A stretch of DNA of 25,479 nt from the NCBI GenBank assembly GCA_028871595.1, contig JAGWMT010000012.1, positions 1 through 25,479 of the forward strand, given 5' to 3'. Source of the DNA: Elusimicrobiota bacterium (GTDB lineage: Bacteria > Elusimicrobiota > Elusimicrobia > UBA1565 > UBA9628). The translations under genes and the position numbers were made by a program. Positions within the stretch are counted from its first letter, which is position 1, and the number at the start of each line of letters is the position of its first letter. Below, piece after piece: positions 7,185 through 15,213 of this stretch. A model generated the notes under the pieces. That model was not told where the DNA came from. It saw only the letters and a list, made by a program, of their open reading frames with translations, and did not search any database.

Positions 7185-8177
7185 ATGGAAACGAGCGGAA
7201 TCAAGGAGCTGAACCGGAAAGTCGGCGAGGAAAGCCTCTTCGTCGCCGAGCTCAAGAGAGAAATCGCCAAGGTCATCGTGGGGCAGGACGAAGCGCTGGA
7301 CCGCGTTCTCGTCGCCCTGATCGCAGGAGGCCACGTCCTCCTCGAGGGCGTCCCGGGACTGGCGAAGACCCTCCTGATCAAAACCCTCGCCGCCAGCGTA
7401 TCGGCCAGTTTTTCCCGCATCCAATTCACCCCCGACCTCCTTCCGGCCGATCTGACCGGGACCTTGATCCTGGATCCCAAGACCGGGGACTTCAAGCCGC
7501 GCCTGGGACCGGTCTTCGCGAACCTGCTTCTCGCCGACGAGATCAACCGCGCTCCGGCCAAGGTGCAGAGCGCCCTGCTCGAAGCCATGCAGGAGCATCA
7601 CGTGACCATCGGGTCCGAAACGCACGCCCTCCCCGATCCGTTCCTGGTCCTCGCCACGCAGAACCCCATCGAGCAGGAGGGCACCTATCCCCTGCCCGAG
7701 GCGCAGGTGGACCGCTTCATGATGAAGATCCGCCTCGGCTACCCGAGCAAGGCGGAGGAGAAATCCATCCTGGAGCGCATGGCCGGAGACGTTCCGCCGG
7801 CGGTGAACAAGGTGACGACGCCGGCGCAGCTCCTGCGCGCGCGCCACGTCGCGGCGGGCATCTACCTGGACGAGAAGATCAAGGACTACATCGTCGAGCT
7901 CGTCTACGCCACGCGCGAGCCCGAGAAGCACAAGCTGTCCGCGCACAAGCACCTCATCGCCTACGGCGCCAGCCCGCGCGCGACCATCGCGCTCGCCCAA
8001 GCCGCGAAGGCCTACGCGTTCATGAACGCCCGCGGCTACGTGACCCCCGAGGACGTGAAGTCCATCGGCGCCGACGTCCTGCGCCACCGCATCCTCGTCA
8101 GCTACGAGGCCGAGGCCGAGAACGTGGACAGCGACCAGATCGTCCGCGCCGTCTTCGAAGCCGTCGAAGTCCCTTAA
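7185..8177 (+). CDS. moxR: MoxR-type AAA+ ATPase
   Basis: A 330-residue cytoplasmic ATPase of normal MoxR length. Visible motifs: Walker A GVPGLAKT (55-62), Walker B LLLADE (113-118) followed by INRA, sensor 1 in ATQNP, the DRF arginine motif after PEAQV, and sensor 2 in GASPRAT. MoxR ATPases act as chaperones that mature or activate complexes containing VWA-domain proteins. Here the partners are almost certainly the DUF58, BatA and BatB proteins encoded downstream. The start is ATG 7185, with AGGAGG 9 bp upstream; longer in-frame extensions overlap the HEAT gene and are shadows. A strong palindrome separates this gene from the rest of the operon, so moxR may be expressed at a different level from its partners. 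Confidence 0.93.
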   Translation: METSGIKELNRKVGEESLFVAELKREIAKVIVGQDEALDRVLVALIAGGHVLLEGVPGLAKTLLIKTLAASVSASFSRIQFTPDLLPADLTGTLILDPKTGDFKPRLGPVFANLLLADEINRAPAKVQSALLEAMQEHHVTIGSETHALPDPFLVLATQNPIEQEGTYPLPEAQVDRFMMKIRLGYPSKAEEKSILERMAGDVPPAVNKVTTPAQLLRARHVAAGIYLDEKIKDYIVELVYATREPEKHKLSAHKHLIAYGASPRATIALAQAAKAYAFMNARGYVTPEDVKSIGADVLRHRILVSYEAEAENVDSDQIVRAVFEAVEVP

Positions 8178-8180
8178 CGG

Positions 8181-8244
8181 GGTGTCAGGCCTACGGTTAA
8201 TACGGTTATTTCCGAATAACCGTATTAACCGTAGGCCTGACACC
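8181..8244. repeat. Perfect 30-bp-arm palindrome between moxR and the DUF58 gene
   Basis: Arms 8181-8210 and 8215-8244 are exact reverse complements over 30 bp with a 4-base loop (tccg). The sequence is far less GC-rich than the flanking genes. Each arm ends with two near-identical 9-mers, acggttaat (8193-8201) and acggttatt (8202-8210). No T-tract follows, so it is not a canonical terminator, although the RNA stem could attenuate or protect transcript ends. It resembles REP/MITE-type palindromic mobile elements; no transposase is present in the window. Confidence 0.9.
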
Positions 8245-8266
8245 GACAACCGCCACCGACATACAG

Positions 8267-9145
8267 ATGCTACCTCAGGAAATACTCGCGCAAGTTAGGC
8301 GTCTCGAGATCGTCACCGGGAGACTGGTGGCGGAAAGTTTCGCGGGCGATTATCAGAGCGTTTTCAAGGGCCGGGGGATGGAGTTCGCCGACGTCCGCGA
8401 GTACACGGAGGGCGACGATCCGCGCGACATCGACCGGAACGTCTCCGCGCGCGCCGGCAAGCCCTTCGTGCGCCGCTACGTGGAGGAGCGCGAGCTGACC
8501 GTGGTGGTCGCGGTGGACCTCTCCGGCTCCCAGGATTTCGGAACGGCCGAGCGACTGAAGCGGGAGTCCGCGGTGGAGGTGGGAGCCATGCTGGCCTTCG
8601 CCGCCCTGCAGAACAACGACAAGATCGGCCTGGCGCTGTTCACCGAGGGGGTGGAGCGCTTCGTCCCGGCGCGCAAGGGACGGCGCCACGCGCTGGCCAT
8701 CGTGCGCGAGATCCTGGCTTACGTCCCGAAGCGCCGCGGGACGGCGCTGGGAGCGAGCCTGGAGCGGCTGGCGCGGATGCTCAAGCGGCGTTGCATCCTG
8801 GTGGTCGTCTCCGATTTCCGCGACGCCGGCTTCGAGCGCGCCCTCAAGCTGTGCGCCTTGAAGCACGACGTGGTCCCGGTCGTCATCGAGGACCCGCGCG
8901 AGGCGCGCCTCCCGGCCGCCGGCGCGGTGATCGAGACGTACGATCCGGAAAGCGGCGTCCGGTCCGCGCTGGACCTGCGCGGCGGCGCCGCGGCCGCCGC
9001 GCGCGAGGAAGACGAGCGCCGCGCCGCGCTCGACCGAACCTTCCGCGCCTGCAAACTCGAGCCCGTCGCGGTCTCCACCGACCGGCCGACGATCGAGCCC
9101 CTCGTCGCGTTCTTCCGGCGACGCGCCCGGAGGATCCGCCGATGA
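8267..9145 (+). CDS. DUF58 protein with VWA-like fold
   Basis: A 292-residue protein of the DUF58 family, the usual partner encoded next to MoxR. The signature segment GRGMEFADVREYTEGDDPRDID (about 39-60) is complete, followed by RRYVEERELTVVVAVDLSGS. That last part carries a DxSxS metal-site motif (DLSGS) as in von Willebrand factor A domains. There is no clear membrane helix, so it is probably cytoplasmic or peripheral. The role is presumed to be an adaptor or substrate for the MoxR ATPase in assembling envelope-associated complexes. The start is ATG 8267, 22 bp after the palindrome; no strong ribosome site is seen. It overlaps the next gene by 4 bp (ATGA). Confidence 0.9.
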   Translation: MLPQEILAQVRRLEIVTGRLVAESFAGDYQSVFKGRGMEFADVREYTEGDDPRDIDRNVSARAGKPFVRRYVEERELTVVVAVDLSGSQDFGTAERLKRESAVEVGAMLAFAALQNNDKIGLALFTEGVERFVPARKGRRHALAIVREILAYVPKRRGTALGASLERLARMLKRRCILVVVSDFRDAGFERALKLCALKHDVVPVVIEDPREARLPAAGAVIETYDPESGVRSALDLRGGAAAAAREEDERRAALDRTFRACKLEPVAVSTDRPTIEPLVAFFRRRARRIRR

Positions 9146-10008
9146 CAGCCGCGCTCCTGGCCCTGCTGCTCGTCCCGGCGTCGGCCGCCGAGGTCTCCTG
9201 GACCATCTCGGGGGACACCGCGGCCGCGGTCGGAGCGGAAGCCGTCTTGGTCTATCGTCCCTCGACCGCGCCGGGCTCGAAACTGGAACCCGACGCGCTG
9301 GCTTCCGGAACCACTTCGTTTGCCGTCGTCAAGGCCGAGGCCCGTCCCGACGGCTCTTGGGCCTGGACCATCCTGCCGCTCGACGAAGGGACGGCGGGGT
9401 TCGTCGCGCGCTGGAAGCTCGACGGCCGAGAGACCGACTCCCCGCCGGCGAGCATCACGGCGCGCGCGCCCCAGCTTCCCAAGGACGCCGACATCGAGGA
9501 CATCAAAGGACCTCTCGCCGCGCGCCGGGCGCTTTGGCCCTGGCTGCTGGCCGCCGTTCTGGGAGCGCTGACCTGGGAAGCCTGGCGCCGCTGGAAGGCC
9601 CGCCCCGCGCCCGAGGGTCCCGCGGTCCCCGCCGAGCCGCCGCTGCCTCCGGAGATCGCCGCGGAGAACGCCTTGGCGGAGCTTGCGGCCTCTCAGCTCT
9701 GGGAGAGGGGGGAACACGCCGCCTTCTACCTGCGGCTGACCGACATCCTCCGCGCGTACCTGGAGGCGCGGTTCGACGCGCCCGCCAGCGCGATGACCAG
9801 CGTCGAAGTCGCCCGCCTGGTCAAGGCGCGCGAACCCGGCCTGAAATCCTCGGCGATCGTCCGCGAACTGCTGTCCCGCGCCGACTTGGTCAAGTTCGCG
9901 CGCATCAAGCCCGCGGCCGGCGAAGGGCCGGCGGACATCGCGCTGGTCCGGGACGTCGTCAAGGCCACGACGCGCGCCCCCTCCGTCCCCGAGGAGGCCC
10001 CGCGATGA
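9142..10008 (+). CDS. DUF4381-like membrane protein of the Bat operon
   Basis: A 288-residue protein. Residues 1-15 are a short signal peptide (LLALLLVPASAA); a periplasmic beta-rich domain follows (about 16-125). A membrane helix lies near 132-150 (LWPWLLAAVLGALTWEAWRRW), and a cytoplasmic helical domain forms the C-terminus (about 170-280). That C-terminal part, with HAAFYLRLTDILRAYLEARF and RELLSRADLVKFARI, resembles the tail seen in DUF4381-type proteins, which occupy this position in many MoxR/VWA operons. The start is ATG 9142, overlapping the DUF58 stop, with GGAGGA about 7 bp upstream. It ends in an ATGA overlap with batA. Function is unknown beyond membership in the complex; the DUF4381 name is tentative. 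Confidence 0.75.
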   Translation: MTAALLALLLVPASAAEVSWTISGDTAAAVGAEAVLVYRPSTAPGSKLEPDALASGTTSFAVVKAEARPDGSWAWTILPLDEGTAGFVARWKLDGRETDSPPASITARAPQLPKDADIEDIKGPLAARRALWPWLLAAVLGALTWEAWRRWKARPAPEGPAVPAEPPLPPEIAAENALAELAASQLWERGEHAAFYLRLTDILRAYLEARFDAPASAMTSVEVARLVKAREPGLKSSAIVRELLSRADLVKFARIKPAAGEGPADIALVRDVVKATTRAPSVPEEAPR

Positions 10009-10991
10009 GGTTCGCGCACCCGTGGGCTCTCCTGCTGGCGCCGCTGGCGTGGGCCCTGGCCGCCGCGGTCCTGCGCTTCGGCCGCGCCTCCGCGCTGGCC
10101 TATTCCGCGGGAGGAAAGACCCGGGCCGCGGCCCCGTCGCGCCGCGCCCGCCTGGCGCGGACCGTCCCCGTCCTTCTGCCCGCCGCGGCCCTCACCTGCG
10201 CCGCCGTCGCCCTCGCCCAGCCCCAATCGGTGCGCGCGCTCGCCGGCGACGACGGGCGCGGCGTGGACATCGTCCTGGCGGTGGACTCCTCGCTCTCGAT
10301 GGCCGCCAACGACCTTTCGCCGTCGCGCATGGGCGCCGCGCGCGAGATCGCCAAGGCCTTCGTGAAAGGCCGCGTCAACGACCGCATCGGGCTGGTCACC
10401 TTCGGCGGCGCGCCTCTGCTCGCCTGCCCGCCGACGACCGATTACGACGCCCTCGACGAACGCCTGGACGAATTGACGCCCGGCATGACGCGCAGCGACG
10501 GAACCGCCTTGGGCGACGGCCTGATCGCGGCGGCCCAGCGCATGAAGGACCTGCCGGCCAAGAGCAAGGTCGTGATCCTGATCACCGACGGGCGCAGCAA
10601 CACCGGCGTCGTGGATCCGCTGACCGCGGCGAAGGCCGTCGCCGCGTTCGGCATCAAGGTCTACGCCGTCGGCACGGCCGGCCGCGGCCCGGCCACGGCC
10701 GAGATCGACGACCCCCGGCGCGGACGCGTGACCGTGCAGGTGGACGACGACCTGGACGAGGAGCTCTTGGCGCAGATCGCGCAGATCACCGGGGGCAAGT
10801 CCTACCGCGCGGAGTCGAAGGGAGAGCTGGCGAAGATCTTCGCCCAGATCGATTCGCTGGAAAAGAGCGAGATCAAGCGTCCGCCCGTCGTCGCGGTCGC
10901 CGATCACCACGTGCCGCCGCTGGCCGCGGGCGCGCTTCTGCTGCTGGCGGAATCAGCCCTGGCCGCGACGGCCCTGCTGAGGTGGCCCTGA
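10005..10991 (+). CDS. batA: BatA-like VWA-domain membrane protein
   Basis: A 328-residue protein with the BatA layout: two N-terminal hydrophobic helices (about 6-22 and 53-72), a VWA domain (about 87-265), and a C-terminal helix (about 302-325). The metal-ion-dependent adhesion site is intact: D94, S96 and S98 in VDSSLSM, then TRSDGTALGDGL for the threonine and LITDGRSN for the distal aspartate. The VWA domain would face the cytoplasm or periplasm next to the inner membrane and bind protein partners through a divalent metal. In Bacteroides and Leptospira the Bat proteins are linked to oxidative-stress or oxygen tolerance and virulence. GAGGAG about 10 bp upstream supports ATG 10005; the next gene overlaps by 1 bp (TGATG). 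Confidence 0.88.
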   Translation: MRFAHPWALLLAPLAWALAAAVLRFGRASALAYSAGGKTRAAAPSRRARLARTVPVLLPAAALTCAAVALAQPQSVRALAGDDGRGVDIVLAVDSSLSMAANDLSPSRMGAAREIAKAFVKGRVNDRIGLVTFGGAPLLACPPTTDYDALDERLDELTPGMTRSDGTALGDGLIAAAQRMKDLPAKSKVVILITDGRSNTGVVDPLTAAKAVAAFGIKVYAVGTAGRGPATAEIDDPRRGRVTVQVDDDLDEELLAQIAQITGGKSYRAESKGELAKIFAQIDSLEKSEIKRPPVVAVADHHVPPLAAGALLLLAESALAATALLRWP

Positions 10992-12667
10992 TGTTCCGCG
11001 CTCCTCTATGGCTCGCCGCCGGCGCCGCCGCCCTGGGGGCGGCATGGGGGATGCTGGCCTGGGCGGCGGCCCGACGCCGCGCAGTGGCCTCGGCCTTGGG
11101 GGCCGGGCCCGCGCTGGCGCGCTCCGCGGAGGACCCCGCCCCGAGCCGCCGCCGGAGCGCCGTCCTGCGCCTGGCCGCTCTGGCGCTGATCTTCACCGCG
11201 CTGGCCGGACCCCAGTGGGGCGTCGAGCTGGTGGAGACGAGGAGTTCGGCCCGGCAGGTGGTCGTGGCCGTGGACGTCTCCCTGTCCATGCAGACTCCGG
11301 ACGTGAAGCCCACGCGCCTGGAGCGCGCGAAGGGAGCGCTGTCGCTGCTGCTCGATCAAATGAAGGGTGATCGCGTGGGCGTCGTCGCCTTCGCGGGCGA
11401 CGCCCAGGTCGTCTGCCCGTTGACGTCCGACGTGGACGCGGCGAAGGAACTTCTCGGCGCGCTCGACGTGGGCTCGGTGCCCACTCCCGGCACGGCCGTG
11501 GGGAGCGCCATCCGCGTCGCCTCGGCGATGATCGGCCGCTACTCCGGCGAAAAGAACGTGGTGCTCCTGACCGACGGCGAGGATCATCATTCCGATCCGC
11601 TGGGAGCGGCCAAGGAGGCGGCGGCGTCGGGCGTGCGCGTGTTCACCATCGGCATCGGGACGCCCGAAGGGGAGCCCATCCCGATGGAAGGGGGCGGCTA
11701 CAAGAAGGACGCCAAGGGCGCCACCGTGGTCAGCCGCTTGGGCGAGGACATGCTGACCCAGGTCGCGAAGACGACGGGCGGCGAGTACTACCGCACCAGC
11801 CCCGGCGAGGACGAGATCAGCGACATCGTGGCCAAGATCAAGGCGGGACGCGCGGCCGAGGGAATGACCGGGACGACCGCGCGCTGGCGCGACCGCTACG
11901 CGTGGCCCCTGGGCCTCGCTTTCTTTCTACTATTGATCGAGATGGCCCTTCCCCTGATCCCGGCGCGCCCGTCCTCGTCCGCCGCGCTTCTCCTGCTGCT
12001 GCTCGCCGCCGGCGCCGTCCCGGCCCGCGCGGCGGGCGCCGAGGGTTCCCTGCGCGCCGCGAACAAGAATTATCAGGCGGGAAAATACGAGGACGCGCTC
12101 GAGTTGTACGGAGAGTCGTCCGGACGCCGGCCGACGGACCCCCGCCCGGTCTTCAACGCCGGGGACGCGCTCTACCGGCTGGACCGGGACTCCGACGCCG
12201 CCGGAGCGTTCGACTCCATCGCCTCTCGCCGGGACGCTCCGCCCCCGCTGCGCTCGGCCGCCCTGTACAACCTGGGAAACTCCCTGTACCGGAACGGAGA
12301 CTACGCCGCGGCCGCCGACGCCTATCGAAAGTCGCTCCAGTTGTCGCCGAACGACGCGGACGCCCGGCGCAATCTGGTCGTCGCCATGTTCCGGCGCAAG
12401 AATCCGCCGCCGCCGAACAAGAACAAGAAGAACGATCCAAACAAGAATACCCCGCCCGATCCTAAGAAGGACCAGGACAAGAGCGGCGGGGGCGGCGGGG
12501 GGCAGCAGCCGAAGACGCGTCCGCAGGACTCCCTGACCCGCGACGACGCGGAACGCGTGATGCGCGCGGTGTCCGAGCGCGAGAAAGCGGAACGCAAGCA
12601 GGCCGCGCCGGCCTCCGCGTACGGTCGCAAGCCGCCGACGCGAGCTCCGACCGAGGAGGATTGGTGA
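10991..12667 (+). CDS. batB: BatB-BatC-type fusion: VWA membrane protein with TPR tail
   Basis: 558 residues combining two proteins that are often encoded separately. Residues 1-320 follow BatB: two N-terminal helices (about 5-27 and 57-73), a VWA domain with intact metal site (D95, S97, S99 in VDVSLSM; LLTDGED at 192-198), and a C-terminal helix (303-321). Immediately after comes a second hydrophobic stretch (328-349) that looks like a former signal peptide, ending ARAAGA. TPR repeats follow at about 352-455 (NYQAGKYEDALELY, LYNLGNSLYRNGDYAAAADAY), as in BatC. The tail (about 465-558) is Pro/Asn/Lys-rich, with a poly-Gly run, and charged. ATG 10991 overlaps the batA stop. An internal in-frame ATG at 11942 could yield a separate BatC-like protein. 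Confidence 0.88.
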   Translation: MFRAPLWLAAGAAALGAAWGMLAWAAARRRAVASALGAGPALARSAEDPAPSRRRSAVLRLAALALIFTALAGPQWGVELVETRSSARQVVVAVDVSLSMQTPDVKPTRLERAKGALSLLLDQMKGDRVGVVAFAGDAQVVCPLTSDVDAAKELLGALDVGSVPTPGTAVGSAIRVASAMIGRYSGEKNVVLLTDGEDHHSDPLGAAKEAAASGVRVFTIGIGTPEGEPIPMEGGGYKKDAKGATVVSRLGEDMLTQVAKTTGGEYYRTSPGEDEISDIVAKIKAGRAAEGMTGTTARWRDRYAWPLGLAFFLLLIEMALPLIPARPSSSAALLLLLLAAGAVPARAAGAEGSLRAANKNYQAGKYEDALELYGESSGRRPTDPRPVFNAGDALYRLDRDSDAAGAFDSIASRRDAPPPLRSAALYNLGNSLYRNGDYAAAADAYRKSLQLSPNDADARRNLVVAMFRRKNPPPPNKNKKNDPNKNTPPDPKKDQDKSGGGGGGQQPKTRPQDSLTRDDAERVMRAVSEREKAERKQAAPASAYGRKPPTRAPTEEDW

Positions 12668-14463
12668 GCCGCTTCGCCTTCCTCGCCGTCCTCCTCGCCG
12701 CCGTCCCGGCCGCCGCCGGCGTCACCGTTTCGGCCGAGCTCAGCCGCGCGCAGATCCGCATGGGCGACCAGCTGACCCTGGCGGTCACCGTCTCCGGCGA
12801 CCAGGCCTCCCTGCCGGCGCCGCGGCTTCCTCCGATCGAGGCCTTCAACGTCTACGATTCCGGGCGGAGCCAAAGCCTGAGCTTCGTCAACGGGCACGTC
12901 TCCTCGAACGTGGTCTACACCTACGCGCTCTCCCCGCGCGCCGCGGGACATTTCAAGATCCCGCCGGTCTCCGCGGACGGCGCCGCCGTCCCGTCGGCGC
13001 CGCTCGACGTCGAAGTCCTTCCCGCCGGCGCCGCCGCTCCCGCCGCGCCCCCCACGGCGGGCCAGCCGGCTCCGGACCGCGCGGACGACGCGCCGCGGCG
13101 CGGGCGCTCCTCGGACATCTTCGTGACCGCCTCGCTGGACAAGCCCCGGGTCTACGTCAATCAGCAGGTCACGCTCACCATCCGCTTCCTCAACGCCGTC
13201 CAGCTCATCGGCGATCTCAACTACAGCGCCCCCGATCTCACCGGCTTCCTGACCGAGGAACTGCCGCCCGTCCGCAGCGGCTCGGTCGTCATCGGCGGAC
13301 GCCCCTACGATTACCGCGAGATCAAGATCGCGCTGTTTCCCGTCCAGGCCGGACGCCTGAAGATCGGCGCGGCGTCCATCCACTGCTCCGTGCCGCACCT
13401 GGGCAGCGCCAACCTCCAGGACTTCTTCGACCGCTTCATGGCGATGAGCGCCCCCGAGCCGGTCGTGGTGAACACCGAGCCCCTGACCTTGCAGGTGGAC
13501 CCGATGCCGGCGGGCAAGCCGGAGGATTTCACCGGCGTGGTCGGACGCCTGGCCGCCCGGGTGACGGCGGACCGAACCGACGTGAAGGCCGGGGACGCGG
13601 TCACCTTGTCGGTGGCGGTGACCGGGACGGGCAACATGAAGTCCATCCCGGAGCCGCGCAAGCCGGATTTGCCGGCGCTGCGCTTCTTCGAGACGGAAAC
13701 GTCCGCCGCCGTCGCGAAGACCAACGACCGGGTGGGGGGGACCAAGACCTTCCGCACCGTCGTGGTGCCGCGCGTGTCCGGACGGGTGCGGGTGCCGCCG
13801 TTCTCGTTCTCCTACTTCGATCCCGAGACGAAATCCTACGCGCGGGCGGAGACCGCGCCGGTGGACCTGAACGTGGCGCCCGGACCTGCCGGCGCGGCGG
13901 CCCCGGCGGCGCCGGTCCGCTCGACGCCCGGTTTGACCGACTTCGGCGACGACATCCGCTACCTGAAGATCGCCCCGTCGTCTTCCGGCTTGACCGGGGC
14001 CCTCGCCGCGTTCGCCGGCCTGGGGCCCTGGCATGCGTTCCCGTTCGCGCTGTTCCTGACCGCGGCGCTGATCGCCTGGCGCCGGAGCGCGGCCGACGCC
14101 GATCCGCGCGGCCGCCGCTTCCGCGAGGCGCTGGCCCGGGCCGAGACCCGCCTCAAGGAAGCCTCCGCGCTCCCCGCCGATCAGGCGGCGCGCGCGGCCG
14201 CGCTCATCGACGAGGCCGTCGCCGGCTTCGTGGCCGACAAACTCGGGGCGCCGGCCGCGGGCCTGACTTTGAAAGCCGCTCTCGACGGCCTGGCCGCCTT
14301 GCCCCGGCGTCCCGCGCCGGAGACGCTCGAGCGCCTGCGCGCCGCGTGGGACGAGGCCAACCTGCGCCGCTTCGCGCCCGGAGCCGCCGGCGGGGATTTG
14401 AGCCGCTTCGCGCAGGACGCGTCGGATCTTCTCAAGAGGATCGACGAGGAGACCCGCCGATGA
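12664..14463 (+). CDS. batD: BatD-like protein (oxygen tolerance family)
   Basis: A 599-residue envelope protein. The signal peptide is at about 1-20 (FAFLAVLLAAVPAAAG), followed directly by VTVSAELSRAQIRMGDQLTLAVTVSG, the usual BatD beginning. Several beta-sandwich domains fill the periplasmic part. A membrane helix lies near 455-475 (HAFPFALFLTAALIAW), with a cytoplasmic helical tail beyond. Repeated phrases of the form V-x-V/L-NQQVTL and VKAGDAVTLSV are typical of the family. The start is GTG 12664, which overlaps the previous stop (GTGA) and has AGGAGG 4 bp upstream; TTG 12661 would sit on that site. It overlaps batE by 4 bp. The family assignment is good; its molecular role, probably a periplasmic partner of BatA/BatB, is inferred. 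Confidence 0.87.
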   Translation: MSRFAFLAVLLAAVPAAAGVTVSAELSRAQIRMGDQLTLAVTVSGDQASLPAPRLPPIEAFNVYDSGRSQSLSFVNGHVSSNVVYTYALSPRAAGHFKIPPVSADGAAVPSAPLDVEVLPAGAAAPAAPPTAGQPAPDRADDAPRRGRSSDIFVTASLDKPRVYVNQQVTLTIRFLNAVQLIGDLNYSAPDLTGFLTEELPPVRSGSVVIGGRPYDYREIKIALFPVQAGRLKIGAASIHCSVPHLGSANLQDFFDRFMAMSAPEPVVVNTEPLTLQVDPMPAGKPEDFTGVVGRLAARVTADRTDVKAGDAVTLSVAVTGTGNMKSIPEPRKPDLPALRFFETETSAAVAKTNDRVGGTKTFRTVVVPRVSGRVRVPPFSFSYFDPETKSYARAETAPVDLNVAPGPAGAAAPAAPVRSTPGLTDFGDDIRYLKIAPSSSGLTGALAAFAGLGPWHAFPFALFLTAALIAWRRSAADADPRGRRFREALARAETRLKEASALPADQAARAAALIDEAVAGFVADKLGAPAAGLTLKAALDGLAALPRRPAPETLERLRAAWDEANLRRFAPGAAGGDLSRFAQDASDLLKRIDEETRR

Positions 14464-15200
14464 ACGCCGCCCTCCTGCTCGCCGCCCTGCTCGCGCTCCG
14501 CGTCTCGGCCGCGGCGCCGGTTCCCGCCGCTCCGGAAGCCGCCGCGCGCCAAGCCTACGACGCCGGCCGCTACGAAGAAGCCGCGGCGGATTACGAGGCC
14601 CTGGCCGCGGCCGCTCCGCGCGACGCGGCGCGGCAATACAACCTGGGCGACGCCCTGTTCAAGGCCGGGCACCTCGGACGCGCCACGGCGTCCTTCGAGC
14701 GCGCGTTCGCGCTCGACCCCCGGGACGGGGACATCCGCGCCAACCTGGCCTTCGCGCTGCGCCGGGCCGGCGAGGATTTCACCCCGCCCGGCGCGCCGCC
14801 GGCCCTGTTCTGGGCCTTCACCGCGCTCTCCGAACGCGAGCTCGCCGGTCTGCATTGGCTGGCGGCATGGGCCGCCCTCCTGCTGGCGGCCGCCGGCCTC
14901 GTCTTCCGCTCGCGCCGCGCGCCGCTCACGACGGCCGCGGGCGCGGCGGCCGTCGCCTGGCTGACGTTCGGCCTGTGGTGGGCGGCGCTGCGCGCGGCGC
15001 TTCCGCCGGGTCAGGGAGTGATCGTGTCCGCGCGCGCCGAAATCCGCCACGGACCCGGGGATAACTTCGGCGTGGCCTTCACGGCGCCGGAAGGACGCCG
15101 GGTCCGGGTCCTGAGCGCCTCGGGCCCCTGGCTGGAAATCGGCGTGCTGAAGGAAGGGGCGCGCGGCTGGATCGAGGCGTCGTCGGTCGAGCGGCTTTAG
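14460..15200 (+). CDS. batE: BatE-like TPR/SH3 membrane protein
   Basis: A 246-residue protein with the typical BatE order: signal peptide (about 1-18), TPR repeats (about 27-105; RQAYDAGRYEEAAADYEAL, QYNLGDALFKAGHLGRATASF), two membrane helices (about 133-148 and 158-178), and a C-terminal bacterial SH3 domain (about 185-246; ARAEIRHGPGDNFGVAF then GWIEASSVERL). SH3b domains often bind peptidoglycan or peptides, and the TPR part binds proteins. It is the last gene of the Bat operon. ATG 14460 overlaps the batD stop (ATGA). Only 13 bp separate its stop from that of the convergent low-complexity gene, and no clear terminator hairpin lies between. Confidence 0.85.
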   Translation: MNAALLLAALLALRVSAAAPVPAAPEAAARQAYDAGRYEEAAADYEALAAAAPRDAARQYNLGDALFKAGHLGRATASFERAFALDPRDGDIRANLAFALRRAGEDFTPPGAPPALFWAFTALSERELAGLHWLAAWAALLLAAAGLVFRSRRAPLTTAAGAAAVAWLTFGLWWAALRAALPPGQGVIVSARAEIRHGPGDNFGVAFTAPEGRRVRVLSASGPWLEIGVLKEGARGWIEASSVERL

Positions 15201-15213
15201 CGGCGAAATTCCG

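Noticed and set aside
6061..8177. moxR starting far upstream in the same frame
   Set aside because: The upstream part overlaps both HEAT genes and is Arg/Gly-rich; AGGAGG before ATG 7185 and family length fix the start.
8181..8244. Palindrome as an ordinary rho-independent terminator
   Set aside because: The stem is not GC-rich and no T-tract follows on either strand; the operon continues immediately after.
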